DNA of 11,605 nucleotides from JBFJVZ01 sp041623895 (GCA_041623895.1 JBFJVZ010000247.1:1-11605), one strand, 5' to 3'; shown: positions 1-8,081, counted from the stretch's first letter. Notes: generated by a model not told the origin, from the sequence alone. Numbers and translations: made by a program.

Positions 1-9
1 CCAACCGCG

Positions 10-81
10 GGGAGGGCGACGCTCCCGCGGAGCCGCAAAGCTTTTTCCCACGCTTCGGCTCGGCGGGAGCCTCGCCCTCCC
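10..81. repeat. Long imperfect GC-rich inverted repeat (26-bp arms)
   Basis: The arm at 10-35 pairs with the arm at 56-81 at 24 of 26 positions (one C-C and one G-G mismatch), around a 20-nt loop at 36-55. The arms begin GGGAGGGCGA and end TCGCCCTCCC. The loop contains a short T run but the right arm is not followed by one, so this is not a standard intrinsic terminator. It lies downstream of the M3 peptidase gene (minus strand) and could stop or protect that transcript. It resembles the dispersed GC-rich palindromes I associate with planctomycete genomes, but copy number cannot be seen from this window. Confidence 0.7.
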
Positions 82-144
82 AGGAAACTCATGTTGTCTA
101 GGACGCAACAAACGGAGGTTTGCTATGGAAGCATGGAAAGAACT

Positions 145-2277
145 CTAATCAACCGGGAAGCCTCGTTTTCGTAGCAGCGCTTGCGTATCCACATCGCGGC
201 CGCGGAATTTTCGAAAACCATCGGCCGGGTCGATCGTGTCACCGACGCTCATCACCGTATCGTGCAAACGCTTGGCAGTCGGTTTGTCATAGAAACTGCC
301 GACTTCTTTGAAAACTTCTGCCGCGTCCGCGGTCAAGGCGTCCGACCACAAATAACTGTAGTAACCGGCTGAATAGGCATCGCTGCTAAAAATGTGCATA
401 AAGTGCGGCGTGCGGTGTCGCATCGGCAATTCCTTTGGCATCCCGATCTCTTCCAGCGTTTCACGTTCAAATGCGTCCGGGTCGATGTCAACGTCGGTCG
501 TCGTGTGCAATTTCATGTCAACCAATGCACTCGCCAGATACTCCACCGTGGCAAAACCTTGGTTGAACGTTCGCGCTTTGTTGATTTTGTCGATCAACTC
601 TTGGGGCAGCGGCTCGCCGGTTTTGTAGTGCACACAATACTTGCTCATCACCTCCGGAGTTTCCAACCAGTGCTCCATCAGTTGCGAGGGAAACTCCACG
701 TAATCGCGTGGCACGGACGTACCGGCTTGGGAGGGATAGTTGACTTTGGAATTCAGGCCGTGAAGGGCGTGTCCAAATTCGTGGAATAGCGTCACCGCAT
801 CGTCCCAGGAAATTAGAACCGGTTCGCCTTCAGCAGCTTCGATGAAGTTGGAGTTATTGGAGACGATCGGCTTGATCGCCTGGCCCATGTTTTCTTGCAC
901 GCGATAGGCTGTCATCCAGGCGCCACTGCGTTTACCTTCGCGAGCATAAGGATCCAGGTACCAAAGTCCGATGTGGTCACCGCTTGCTTTATCGACGACT
1001 TCCCAAACCCGCACATCGGGATGGAAGACCGGCACGTCGTTGATCGGTTTGAAGTCCATGCCGTACAACTCGCCGGCTGCCCACATCATCGCTTCACGCA
1101 GCTTTTCCAGCTGCATGTAGGGTTTGACTTCGTTGAAATCGAGATCGTATTTAGCCTTACGGACTTTCTCGGCATAGTAACGGTAGTCCCAAGGCTCGAT
1201 CGTAATTCCGGCCTGTTCCTGATCGGCAATGGCTTGCATGTCGGCAACTTCCTCACGGACGCGGGCGACCGCTTTGGGCCAAACCCTCATCATCAGTTCC
1301 ATCGTTCGCTCGGGTGTCTTGGCCATCGTGTTGTCCAGCCGCCAATCAGCGTGCGAGGGGTATCCGAGCAGTTTGGCTCTGGCTGCGCGGAGGTTCAGTA
1401 TTTCGGTGATGATCTTGTTGTTATCGTGCTGGTCGCCGTTGTCGCCGCGGCTGTAGTAATTCCGCCAAACTTGTTCGCGTAGCTGGCGGTTGTCGGCGTA
1501 AGTCAAGAATGGATCCATCGACGAACGTGTGTTCGTGACCGCCCACTTTCCTTCTTGCCCGCGTTCCTTGGCCGCATTTGCCATCGCGGCGACAACGCTG
1601 TCAGGCAGACCAGCCAGATCCGCTTCCTTGTCGATCCAGCTGACGTGAGCTTTTTCTTCCTCCAACACGTTCTGGCTAAAGTCGGTAAACAGACGCGCCA
1701 ACCGAGTGTTGATTTGCGATAACCTGGCCTTATCGCTTTCGTTCAACTTCGCGCCGCGGCGAACAAAGGTCTTGTACAAATCGTCGACCAATCGTTCTTG
1801 AGCGACAGTGAATTCGCCACCAGATTCGTAGATCGCTTCGATCCGCTGGAACAGTTTGCTGTTCTGATAAACGCTGTCGGAATACTCCGAGAGTTTCGGG
1901 GCGACGGCGCGTTCAATGTCGGGTATCGGCCCCACATTCAAGTTGGAAGAGTAGACCGAAAAAACCGAGTCCAACCGATCCAGCGCGCGGCCGGACTTTT
2001 CCAAGGCGACAATCGTATTTTCGAACGTTGGATCCTCCGGGTTATCGGCGATCGCCTGAACATCTTTTTGCGCCATTGCGATCGCGGCGTCAAATGCACC
2101 GATGAACTCTTCGCTGCGAACCAGATTCCAAGGCGGCACGCCGCCGTAGGGTCCCGTCCACTCCTGCAACAACACCGATTCAGACATCGCCTTTTTCTCT
2201 CCTTTTTCTTCGGCAATTGCATTGGATGTCAAACCAACCAAAATCGCGCACAGCACAAACAAACAATGTCGATTCAC
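145..2277 (-). CDS. Secreted M3-family zinc metallopeptidase (oligopeptidase A / dipeptidyl carboxypeptidase type)
   Basis: Zinc-dependent peptidase that cleaves short peptides, probably in the periplasm. From the chosen start it has 710 residues, close to the roughly 680-residue size of OpdA/Dcp enzymes. The zinc motif HEFGH is at residues 499-503, followed by ALHG, and the third ligand is probably Glu528 in DYVEFPSQ, both typical of M3 peptidases. The helical N-terminal half contains FENTIVALE, also typical, and the C-terminus RGRDVDTQALLRKRGF matches the family ending. An ATG at 2328 would add 17 residues, but a GTG at 2277 has AAAAGGA seven bases upstream and begins a signal peptide directly (Asn-Arg-His, then a hydrophobic stretch, cleavage probably after SNAIA). 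Family assignment is firm; OpdA versus Dcp specificity cannot be settled, so no symbol is given. It stands alone, 210 bp from the next gene upstream. Confidence 0.93.
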   Translation of the reverse strand: MNRHCLFVLCAILVGLTSNAIAEEKGEKKAMSESVLLQEWTGPYGGVPPWNLVRSEEFIGAFDAAIAMAQKDVQAIADNPEDPTFENTIVALEKSGRALDRLDSVFSVYSSNLNVGPIPDIERAVAPKLSEYSDSVYQNSKLFQRIEAIYESGGEFTVAQERLVDDLYKTFVRRGAKLNESDKARLSQINTRLARLFTDFSQNVLEEEKAHVSWIDKEADLAGLPDSVVAAMANAAKERGQEGKWAVTNTRSSMDPFLTYADNRQLREQVWRNYYSRGDNGDQHDNNKIITEILNLRAARAKLLGYPSHADWRLDNTMAKTPERTMELMMRVWPKAVARVREEVADMQAIADQEQAGITIEPWDYRYYAEKVRKAKYDLDFNEVKPYMQLEKLREAMMWAAGELYGMDFKPINDVPVFHPDVRVWEVVDKASGDHIGLWYLDPYAREGKRSGAWMTAYRVQENMGQAIKPIVSNNSNFIEAAEGEPVLISWDDAVTLFHEFGHALHGLNSKVNYPSQAGTSVPRDYVEFPSQLMEHWLETPEVMSKYCVHYKTGEPLPQELIDKINKARTFNQGFATVEYLASALVDMKLHTTTDVDIDPDAFERETLEEIGMPKELPMRHRTPHFMHIFSSDAYSAGYYSYLWSDALTADAAEVFKEVGSFYDKPTAKRLHDTVMSVGDTIDPADGFRKFRGRDVDTQALLRKRGFPVD

Positions 2278-2284
2278 GACGCAA

Positions 2285-2291
2285 TCCTTTT
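2285..2291 (-). promoter_or_regulatory. Ribosome binding site deciding the GTG start of the M3 peptidase
   Basis: Read on the minus strand the bases are AAAAGGA, seven bases before the GTG at 2277-2275. The ATG at 2328 would put extra residues in front of the signal peptide, so this site favours the internal GTG. Confidence 0.6.
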
Positions 2292-2410
2292 CTATGAGAA
2301 TGCCAACGGTCAGACACAAGTTATACAACAGAAATTGCTACCCATGGAGCCCGTGGAGTGATCGAATTCACTATCCGTTTCGCCAGTGCGGGTTGCCCCA
2401 TCGTCGCTCG

Positions 2411-2510
2411 CTTCATTGCGTCAAGACGCGGGCCACTTCATTGCGCCAAGACGCGGGCCACTTCATTGCGTCAAGACGCGGGCCACTTCATTGCGTCAAA
2501 ACGCGGGCCA
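2411..2510. repeat. Tandem repeat, four 25-bp units
   Basis: Units at 2411-2435, 2436-2460, 2461-2485 and 2486-2510 each start CTTCATTGCG and end ACGCGGGCCA. Units 1 and 3 are identical; unit 2 has C for T at 2446, and unit 4 has A for G at 2500. There is no spacer between units, so it is a direct tandem array and not CRISPR. Unit 4 overlaps the end of the Asp-box gene: on the minus strand it encodes its final residues (ARVLTQ) and the TGA. The other three units lie beyond the stop. The array probably grew by slippage from the coding 3' end. Confidence 0.95.
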
Positions 2511-3633
2511 CTTCGTCATTGGAAACGAAGTTCATCATCAGCGGTTGCGATCGATCATGCTGTGATTGCTGCCAGGTGGCGTAGTAGCCGTCAGAGGTCG
2601 GCAGAACATCAACGTAACGGCTGCAGCCGGTTCCATGCGGGCTGATGAACATTGGTTCGGTTACCGAGAGTCGTTGGACGCTACGCAACTCGCCGCCCGT
2701 GATGTATGCCAGCCCGCCAAGTTCTTCGCAGGAATAACCACGGGGACGTTTGACCGCCGTCGCGTGCTCATCCAGGTCTCTGACGCACTCGCCGCCGTCA
2801 TAAAACAGAAGCGCGATTTCCTCGCAGGAGTCGTCGGCAAAGGGACCCAGCCTAGGTACCGGCAAGACCGCAGTGCCACGTGTCATCGCCACATCCCACG
2901 TGAATCCTCGTGGGAAGAAATCGAAATTTGGTCTACCGGGTTCGGAATTCGTTTCCAACACGAGATAGCCAGTATTGGAGCTGCTCCAACAATAGGGATG
3001 CGTGCAAAACAGCAAGTGTGATGCGTTGTTGGTGTATAGAAACGGATCTTTGACTTGTACGAATCTCGGATCATCACTCGACAAAAAAGATTGCGGCGGC
3101 GTCTCAGCCAGATCGTCGATACTATTGGCAACCATTCGATCGATCGTCCAAACGCCGGTGCCGGGCTTAAGGAATGCTTCCAGACCGGACGGGTAGTCGA
3201 TGCCGGTCTTTTCGGTCGAGACGTAAAGTTCGACGCCGGTATCGGTAAGTCGCAACGCAGATCCTTCGATGGAGAGAACCTCATGCCCGTCAACACTCAA
3301 ATCTTGTTTGGAGAAAGCAAGCGACTTGGACCAGGTTTGACCTCTGTCAGCGGAGGAAAAAATAGCCAGTTCCAATCCGCGCTCGCCCATGCCCAGGCCG
3401 CTGCGCGAGTCACCTTGGTTGCGAAAGCGACCGACCAACCATAATTTGCCCTCGGCATCTTCGACCATGTTGCCGCCGCCAAACCAGTGGCCGGCCGACG
3501 GACGTTGCGGTGGCACGATGATTCGCGCGCGATCTTGATCGATCAACAATCGGCCCAAGTCGCGTAAACGGTCAGACTGCTGATCGTTAAGAAGCTCGTG
3601 CATCAGAAAAAAGTATTCAGACCTCGCTGACAT
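2488..3633 (-). CDS. Sialidase-like / BNR Asp-box beta-propeller protein
   Basis: A 381-residue protein with one perfect Asp-box, SxDxGxxW, at residues 94-101 (SADRGQTW), preceded by GKLWLVGRF and ELAIFSS as expected for a propeller strand. KDPFLY near residue 195, then THPYCWSSSNTGYLVLE and a late TSDGYYATWQQS, look like further blades. This suggests a sialidase/neuraminidase-fold or related glycoside-active protein. No complete catalytic set (Arg triad, Tyr-Glu) could be identified by eye, so enzyme activity is not shown. There is no signal peptide, so it appears cytoplasmic unless exported with a partner. Its ATG lies 17 bases inside the end of the upstream Gfo/Idh/MocA gene, with a weak AGGT ahead of it, pointing to translational coupling in one operon. 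A second ATG at 3603 is possible but has a poorly placed ribosome site. The last codons lie in a tandem repeat unit. Confidence 0.75.
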   Translation of the reverse strand: MSARSEYFFLMHELLNDQQSDRLRDLGRLLIDQDRARIIVPPQRPSAGHWFGGGNMVEDAEGKLWLVGRFRNQGDSRSGLGMGERGLELAIFSSADRGQTWSKSLAFSKQDLSVDGHEVLSIEGSALRLTDTGVELYVSTEKTGIDYPSGLEAFLKPGTGVWTIDRMVANSIDDLAETPPQSFLSSDDPRFVQVKDPFLYTNNASHLLFCTHPYCWSSSNTGYLVLETNSEPGRPNFDFFPRGFTWDVAMTRGTAVLPVPRLGPFADDSCEEIALLFYDGGECVRDLDEHATAVKRPRGYSCEELGGLAYITGGELRSVQRLSVTEPMFISPHGTGCSRYVDVLPTSDGYYATWQQSQHDRSQPLMMNFVSNDEVARVLTQ

Positions 3634-5092
3634 CGGGGACCTGGAAACCGGGATTGTTGGGATCCTTCAACAGCTGATTGGCTTCGTCGGCAAAGTCCCC
3701 GGTGTGACGCTCAGTCTCCGGATCGAAAGTCAATTCCGGCCCGACTGTGTACTTCTCGCCGTTCTCGGGAATTCCGACGCCGTCGCGCATGATCTCGTGC
3801 AACTTCAAGAAATGCTCTGCCGCGTCCTTGTTGTCACCGAATTTGCCGGCCTTTTCATTGAACGGCACTTCTTCGCCCAAGCGATACGAGTTGTTCATCA
3901 AGTGGCCAAGCACGCAACCGTAATGAGCGTCCATCGCATTGCCGTTGGCCATGCTGGGATCGCCGGCGCGAACTGCTGCCAGGAACGCATTCCAGTTGCC
4001 GCCCGGTGTGACGTCGCCCGGTTCGATGTCCAGGTTTTCCGCCTTGCTGGCACCCGGCCGCAGAATCTTGTATCGGCCTTCGCCGCTGATCACGCTACCA
4101 TCCTCCAGGTAATACTCGTTAAAGACCTGGTTCTTGTAGCCCTTGTAATTGACATTGCGGACGTTGAACATCACGTATTGCCCGTTCGGATACTCCGCCA
4201 TGCCGAACATGGTGTTTGGTGTTTCACCTTGGTCTTTCCACTGAAAGCGACCGCCCAGAGCAACGGTTCGCACCGGGTGAATCTGATCATCGTCGATGGC
4301 CCAGCGGGCAACGTCCAACTGATGCGTCCCCTGGTTGTTCAAGTCACCGTTGCCGGTTTTCCAAAACCAGTGCCAGTTGTAGTGCACGTAGTTACCGTGA
4401 TACTCATCGATCACCGCGGGCCCTTTCCAAAGTTCCCAGTCAAGATGATCCGGCGGTGGGCCAACCGGTTTGAAACCGATGCCGTTGCGAGGTTTGCAGC
4501 AGTAACCGTAGGCGATTTTGAGTCGCGGAAGTTTGCCCGATTTAAGCGCCTCATGTAGTCCGGCGATGCCCGCGTTGCTGCGGCGTTGTGTCCCGTGTTG
4601 GACGACGACGCCGTACTTCTTCTGTGCTTCCACCGCAACGCGACCTTCGACCACATCGTGGCTCATCGGTTTTTCCACGTACACGTGTTTTCCGTGTTGC
4701 GCAGCCCAAATCGTGATCAACGAATGCCAGTGGTTGGGCGTGGCGACAGAAATGGCATCGACCGTGGGATCAGCCAAGGCTTCACGCAAATCACTGATCC
4801 CCTTGGTCGTGAATTTGCCTGGCGTTCGCTTTTCCAACGACTTCATGGTGTTGGACAGGACACGCGAATCGGGATCGATCACATAAGCGACTTCCGTATT
4901 CTCGCCTTTCAACCAACCACCCAAATGACTCTGGCCGCGACCATTCAAGCCGGCCACCGCCACACGCACGCGATCGTTGGCCCCGTCAACCTGTCCCGCA
5001 GCCCGAGTCCCGGTCAGCAGCAGCGTACCACCGGCAAAAGCGGAGGATTTGATGAATTGGCGACGCGTCGGTTGGGGCGTACTGGGGACCAT
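3617..5092 (-). CDS. Tat-exported Gfo/Idh/MocA-family oxidoreductase
   Basis: NAD(P)-dependent sugar or polyol dehydrogenase-type protein of 491 residues. The N-terminus carries a twin-arginine signal (RRQFIKSS from residue 10) followed by a hydrophobic stretch, so the folded protein with its cofactor is probably exported. The Rossmann segment VAVAGLNGRG is at residues 44-53, the family EKP motif at 140-142, and GTHQLD at 255-260 is the usual second-domain motif with the likely catalytic His257. The C-terminal half includes PGGNWNAFLAAVRAG, typical of the large planctomycete expansions of this family. The start is well supported by AAAGGAGA just upstream (5097-5104). It is followed by the overlapping Asp-box gene, so the pair may act on a sugar or glycan. 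Substrate cannot be predicted. Confidence 0.93.
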   Translation of the reverse strand: MVPSTPQPTRRQFIKSSAFAGGTLLLTGTRAAGQVDGANDRVRVAVAGLNGRGQSHLGGWLKGENTEVAYVIDPDSRVLSNTMKSLEKRTPGKFTTKGISDLREALADPTVDAISVATPNHWHSLITIWAAQHGKHVYVEKPMSHDVVEGRVAVEAQKKYGVVVQHGTQRRSNAGIAGLHEALKSGKLPRLKIAYGYCCKPRNGIGFKPVGPPPDHLDWELWKGPAVIDEYHGNYVHYNWHWFWKTGNGDLNNQGTHQLDVARWAIDDDQIHPVRTVALGGRFQWKDQGETPNTMFGMAEYPNGQYVMFNVRNVNYKGYKNQVFNEYYLEDGSVISGEGRYKILRPGASKAENLDIEPGDVTPGGNWNAFLAAVRAGDPSMANGNAMDAHYGCVLGHLMNNSYRLGEEVPFNEKAGKFGDNKDAAEHFLKLHEIMRDGVGIPENGEKYTVGPELTFDPETERHTGDFADEANQLLKDPNNPGFQVPDVSEV

Positions 5093-5188
5093 TGTGTCTC
5101 CTTTAATGAACTTTTCAGTGATGATGTTGGGGTTGATAGTTTAACACGATTGCATAATGCGGGGAAAATGGTCGAATACACCCCCAAG

Positions 5189-5203
5189 TTGGTAAAATGC
5201 CAA
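5189..5203. promoter_or_regulatory. Imperfect dyad in the divergent intergenic region
   Basis: TTGGTA and TGCCAA flank AAA, pairing at five of six positions. The sequence TTGGTAAAAT also resembles an extended -10 box for the plus-strand gene at 5260, with no good -35 at the expected distance. The rest of 5093-5259 shows nothing definite apart from the ribosome sites of the two divergent genes. Confidence 0.25.
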
Positions 5204-5259
5204 CGGACTTCACTGGATTGGGGATCGGGTTGATGAGCATCTTATGCGGGAGAGATCGC

Positions 5260-6060
5260 ATGAATCGTTTGATTTGCGTTGGGTTCTGTTTACTGTTTTT
5301 GGTGATCGGTTCAACGGCTGATGCTCAGTTTGTGCGTGTCGGTCCGTATGGTGGGGTCAGTATCCGTGCGCCGTTCTTTGCCATGGACATTCCCGGTCCG
5401 CCGATTCCGCCACCGTTCATGTTTCGGGCCCGCCGACCGGTGGTCGTCGCGGCACCCTATCCGGCTTATGCATATCCGCAGGTTCAAATCGAATACGCTG
5501 ATCCCGGCGGTATCGCGTCGCCGCGTCACACCGTGAACCGCGCATTTTCGCCGCCGACCAACATGGCCGAACTGGAATCGCAACTGTGGGAGGCGGCTTC
5601 CCAGTTGGCGAGAAGTTTGGTGTCACAACGCGATGCCGAGATGTGGACGAACTACCTGGCGCCAGATCGCATTGTGGCGGCAATCGAACAAGGAAACCGC
5701 GGATCAGTTGCCAGGCTAACCGATCACTACGACGGCGTGACCGCCAATCCGCAGTTGGCTTGGCTTACCAGGCTAGATGGATTCGCTGCCACCAGAAGCC
5801 TACTGCATCAATACGTTGGGTCGCGGCGGGTGCCGGTTCCAGCGCAATCATCGCAGCAACGGGCTAGCGAAACGCGACCACAAGTCCAGCGAACGCCATC
5901 GCTGGAGGACCGACCGTTGATCGAACAAGCCGATCCGGTTCCACTGCCGGCGCCAACACCATTGCCCGATCCGCTGCCGGCGGACGGTGCTTCGAGTAAC
6001 CCGCCGACAAGTGGCGCGGCGCTTTCCACGGACGAAGGTTCATCCATTTTGGGCGAATAG
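5260..6060 (+). CDS. Secreted proline-rich protein of unknown function
   Basis: I do not recognise this 266-residue protein. The in-frame ATG at 5197 is less likely than the one at 5260, which has GGGAGA six bases upstream (5248-5253) and starts directly with a signal peptide (MNRLICVGFCLLFLVIG, cleavage probably after ADA). The mature part has three zones. Residues about 25-100 are rich in Pro, Tyr and Val (IPGPPIPPPF, then APYPAYAYPQ). Residues about 100-190 form a compact, probably helical segment (LESQLWEAASQLARSLVSQR, DRIVAAIEQG, TRLDGFAATRSLLHQYVG). Residues from about 190 are a disordered Pro/Ser/Ala tail (VPLPAPTPLPDPLP). No Cys-pair, haem or metal motif is visible. The composition suggests an exported, surface- or envelope-associated protein. 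It is divergent from the oxidoreductase gene and converges with the CxxCH protein gene. Confidence 0.8.
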   Translation: MNRLICVGFCLLFLVIGSTADAQFVRVGPYGGVSIRAPFFAMDIPGPPIPPPFMFRARRPVVVAAPYPAYAYPQVQIEYADPGGIASPRHTVNRAFSPPTNMAELESQLWEAASQLARSLVSQRDAEMWTNYLAPDRIVAAIEQGNRGSVARLTDHYDGVTANPQLAWLTRLDGFAATRSLLHQYVGSRRVPVPAQSSQQRASETRPQVQRTPSLEDRPLIEQADPVPLPAPTPLPDPLPADGASSNPPTSGAALSTDEGSSILGE

Positions 6061-6167
6061 CCTGCAGCTTAGAAGCCCCGAAGTGGGCGGCAATTTGCAT
6101 AGCCCAGCTGAGCTAAACAATCTGCTCGGCCTTCGGCCCGGTCGTCGTCCGCTAAGCCGCCGGGAAA

Positions 6168-7463
6168 CTACAACCGCGCCGCAAAACCGTCCAGCGTGTC
6201 CGACAGAATCTCGCGGAGTGCGGTTTTGCTACTCGCATCGATGGAGGCAAAATCCTCCGATGCGTCTCGGCCGCTGAGGATTTCGGCAAGTCGGTTTTCC
6301 ACATAATCGCGTATCGAATCCGGCAAGCCGCGATACGACTCCGAGTAGATCAGAAAACTGCACGGGTACTTGAACAACCGGGTCTGCAAATCGAATTGCC
6401 GCAGCGATCGACCTTTGGCATCTCGAATCCCGGCAGACTCGAAATCATGCTGAAAATCCGATGTTCCTTTCACCGGCGAGCTGAGCGGATATTCGTCGAC
6501 AAACAGCATGTATCGCAGCAAATCGTCGCCGGCGGCCGCAATTCGCCGCTTTGACGAATCACTTTGATGGTTCTCTTCACGCTCCAACAATCGATTCATC
6601 ACCTTGTCTTGATGAACGCAACGTCTGGCCTCGTAATTGGCTCGCGTGATCAAGTTGTGCATTTTCGCCTGATGCTCCAAGACCAGCAAGGCAACGATAT
6701 CACTGGAATCGGTCAGATAAGGATCGCTATCAACGCGATCGCTCAAGCTGGTCAGGTTCGCTCCCTCGGCAGTATCAATGGGTGGCCGGCGACTATCCGA
6801 AGCGATCGAATTGCCCAAGTGGCGCATCGAACCGTGCGTTCCGGTGACGTACCAACCACCGTAGCGTTCTTCCAGCGGCGTCGAATGATCGGTTGCTTTG
6901 GTGCCCAATCCGTAAAGCGGTGTTCCGCTGCGGCCGGGAAAGACGCTGCGGACCAGGAAGCCCGGTACGTTTTCAGTACGTGATGATGCATGGCATACCG
7001 CACAGTGGCCCTGGTCGCGCTTGATCGCCGGCTGCTTGCCCGGTTGACGCTCTTGCGCCACTGTGTAGAAGATTGCGCCTTGCTGCGGATCGACGGCTGA
7101 AATCTCCAGCACGTCCCCCTGTTGCACCCAACCGACATAGACATCGTCGTTGAAGTACAAAGCTCGCGGCCGCATCGGATTGATTCGCGTTAACTGCAAA
7201 CTGGTTTTGGAAAAGACCAGCGTTTGCGAAGATACCGGTACCTCCAGCGATTCCAAAATCGATGGCAGCCAACCGCTCTTGGTATCCCACTGCAGCTCGC
7301 GTTCACCAGCTTCGATCGCTTGCTGCAAACGCTGCACTGGATCATTAACGGGGGCGGTGTAGTAATTGATGGGCTCTTTTTCATAGTCCGTTTGTGCGCG
7401 TGCTTCGGCGATCGCGAACACGGCAAAGAACAAACAGCACAAACAAAGTCGCGGCGACGACAT
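6168..7463 (-). CDS. Exported protein with one haem c motif, function unknown
   Basis: A 431-residue protein with signal peptide MSSPRLCLCCLFFAVFAIA (cleavage probably after ARA). A single CxxCH motif (CAVCH, residues 154-158) in DQGHCAVCHASS indicates covalent haem c in the periplasm. The region before it (ALYFNDDVYVGWVQQGDVLEISAVD) looks like a beta-rich domain. After it come SVFPGRSGTPLYGLG, YGGWYVTGTHG and a helical part with EHQAKMHNLITRANYEAR (around 263-280), whose His and Met residues are candidate axial ligands. I recognise the style from uncharacterised planctomycete proteins but cannot name a family. The ATG has GGAGGAGAG upstream. It begins 29 bp after the stop of the Tll0287-like gene in the same direction, so they form an operon. 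A haem-based electron-transfer or sensing role together with its neighbour is inference. Confidence 0.82.
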   Translation of the reverse strand: MSSPRLCLCCLFFAVFAIAEARAQTDYEKEPINYYTAPVNDPVQRLQQAIEAGERELQWDTKSGWLPSILESLEVPVSSQTLVFSKTSLQLTRINPMRPRALYFNDDVYVGWVQQGDVLEISAVDPQQGAIFYTVAQERQPGKQPAIKRDQGHCAVCHASSRTENVPGFLVRSVFPGRSGTPLYGLGTKATDHSTPLEERYGGWYVTGTHGSMRHLGNSIASDSRRPPIDTAEGANLTSLSDRVDSDPYLTDSSDIVALLVLEHQAKMHNLITRANYEARRCVHQDKVMNRLLEREENHQSDSSKRRIAAAGDDLLRYMLFVDEYPLSSPVKGTSDFQHDFESAGIRDAKGRSLRQFDLQTRLFKYPCSFLIYSESYRGLPDSIRDYVENRLAEILSGRDASEDFASIDASSKTALREILSDTLDGFAARL

Positions 7464-7492
7464 CGAATCTCTCCTCCACCAACTCGATCGTG

Positions 7493-8020
7493 TTACTCGA
7501 TCTTAATCTTGTAAGTTAGCGCACCGATCGCTTGCCCCGCCGGGACGCCTTCATAGTTATCGTGGCACATGATGCACTTCTCAAACACAACGGGAATCGG
7601 TGTAGCGACACGTAGCACGCGTTTCCCCTTGTCCTCGTCCACCTGCTCGAACCACTTGGTTTTTCCCGCGACCAACGATTTGAGCGCCTTCTTCTCGAAA
7701 GCGTCATTCGGTGCGTTTTCTTCATTCAGCGGCTCGCCCAAACCGTCCACTAATCTTACTTCGTGCCAACCTTTCTCGGCGGCCGCTTTGAACACGGTCT
7801 TGAAAGCCGTTCCCGCCGGGATCGTATCCTTGTCGTTGACGTAATTGGCGGTGATCGCCACGATTCCGCCTTTGTAAATGTCGTCCAACATGCGAACCGT
7901 CTTGCGGGTTCGCTCTAATGCCGGATCCGATTTCTGCTGGCCGGCTTTTTCCTCCGCCGACACGCCAACGCAAAGAAGACAAAAGGGAAGGGTCAGCAAC
8001 AGAAAGAACGTGCGCGTCAT
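7493..8020 (-). CDS. Tll0287-like (DUF3365) haem-binding periplasmic protein
   Basis: A 175-residue protein with signal peptide MTRTFFLLLTLPFCLLCVGV (cleavage after VSA). The rest fits one Tll0287-like/DUF3365 domain: an N-terminal helix, GTAFKTVFKAAAEKGWHEVRLV, then KRVLRVATPIPVVFEKCIMCH with the CxxCH at residues 149-153, ending in GQAIGALTYKI, the usual family finish. Members of this family bind a c-type haem and are often sensor domains of histidine kinases or GGDEF proteins; here the domain stands alone and is secreted. GGGAG lies about eight bases before the ATG. It is the first gene of a two-gene operon with the larger CxxCH protein and is divergent from the Rrf2 regulator, so control by that regulator is likely but unproven. 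Confidence 0.88.
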   Translation of the reverse strand: MTRTFFLLLTLPFCLLCVGVSAEEKAGQQKSDPALERTRKTVRMLDDIYKGGIVAITANYVNDKDTIPAGTAFKTVFKAAAEKGWHEVRLVDGLGEPLNEENAPNDAFEKKALKSLVAGKTKWFEQVDEDKGKRVLRVATPIPVVFEKCIMCHDNYEGVPAGQAIGALTYKIKIE

Positions 8021-8067
8021 CGATGCGGCTCCCGGGGGTCGTGAAATACAGGGTCACAGGCAATTAT

Positions 8068-8081
8068 GGACAATCTTGTCC
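8068..8081. promoter_or_regulatory. Perfect 14-bp palindrome, candidate Rrf2 operator
   Basis: GGACAA-TC-TTGTCC has exact six-base arms and a two-base centre. On the minus strand it directly abuts a -10-like CATAAT (8068-8063), 43 bp before the start of the Tll0287-like gene, a position where a bound repressor would block transcription. Assignment to the adjacent Rrf2 protein is inferred from position. Confidence 0.55.

Noticed and set aside
125..148. Seven-codon plus-strand reading frame after a GGAGG-like site
   Set aside because: It ends within the 3' end of the M3 peptidase gene, is too short to judge, and leads into no gene on that strand, so a leader peptide role has no support.
895..1482. 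Long plus-strand open frame opposite the M3 peptidase
   Set aside because: It lies wholly antisense to a gene with clear catalytic motifs, has no ribosome site, and its product has no recognisable domain; it is a by-product of GC-rich codon use.
2411..2510. CRISPR array
   Set aside because: The units are directly adjacent with no unique spacers, and no cas gene is present.
2222..2645. Plus-strand frames running through the 25-bp repeats
   Set aside because: The Arg/Thr-rich repeated peptide comes from the tandem DNA repeat read in the non-coding sense; no ribosome site or conserved domain supports it.
3704..4558. 284-codon plus-strand open frame opposite the Gfo/Idh/MocA gene
   Set aside because: The minus-strand gene is certain from its Tat signal, Rossmann and EKP motifs. 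The antisense product shows no domain or good start signal.
6061..6167. Possible bidirectional terminator between converging genes
   Set aside because: The GGCC-TTC-GGCC hairpin near 6128-6138 is short and has no T tract on either strand, so I see only a weak structure.
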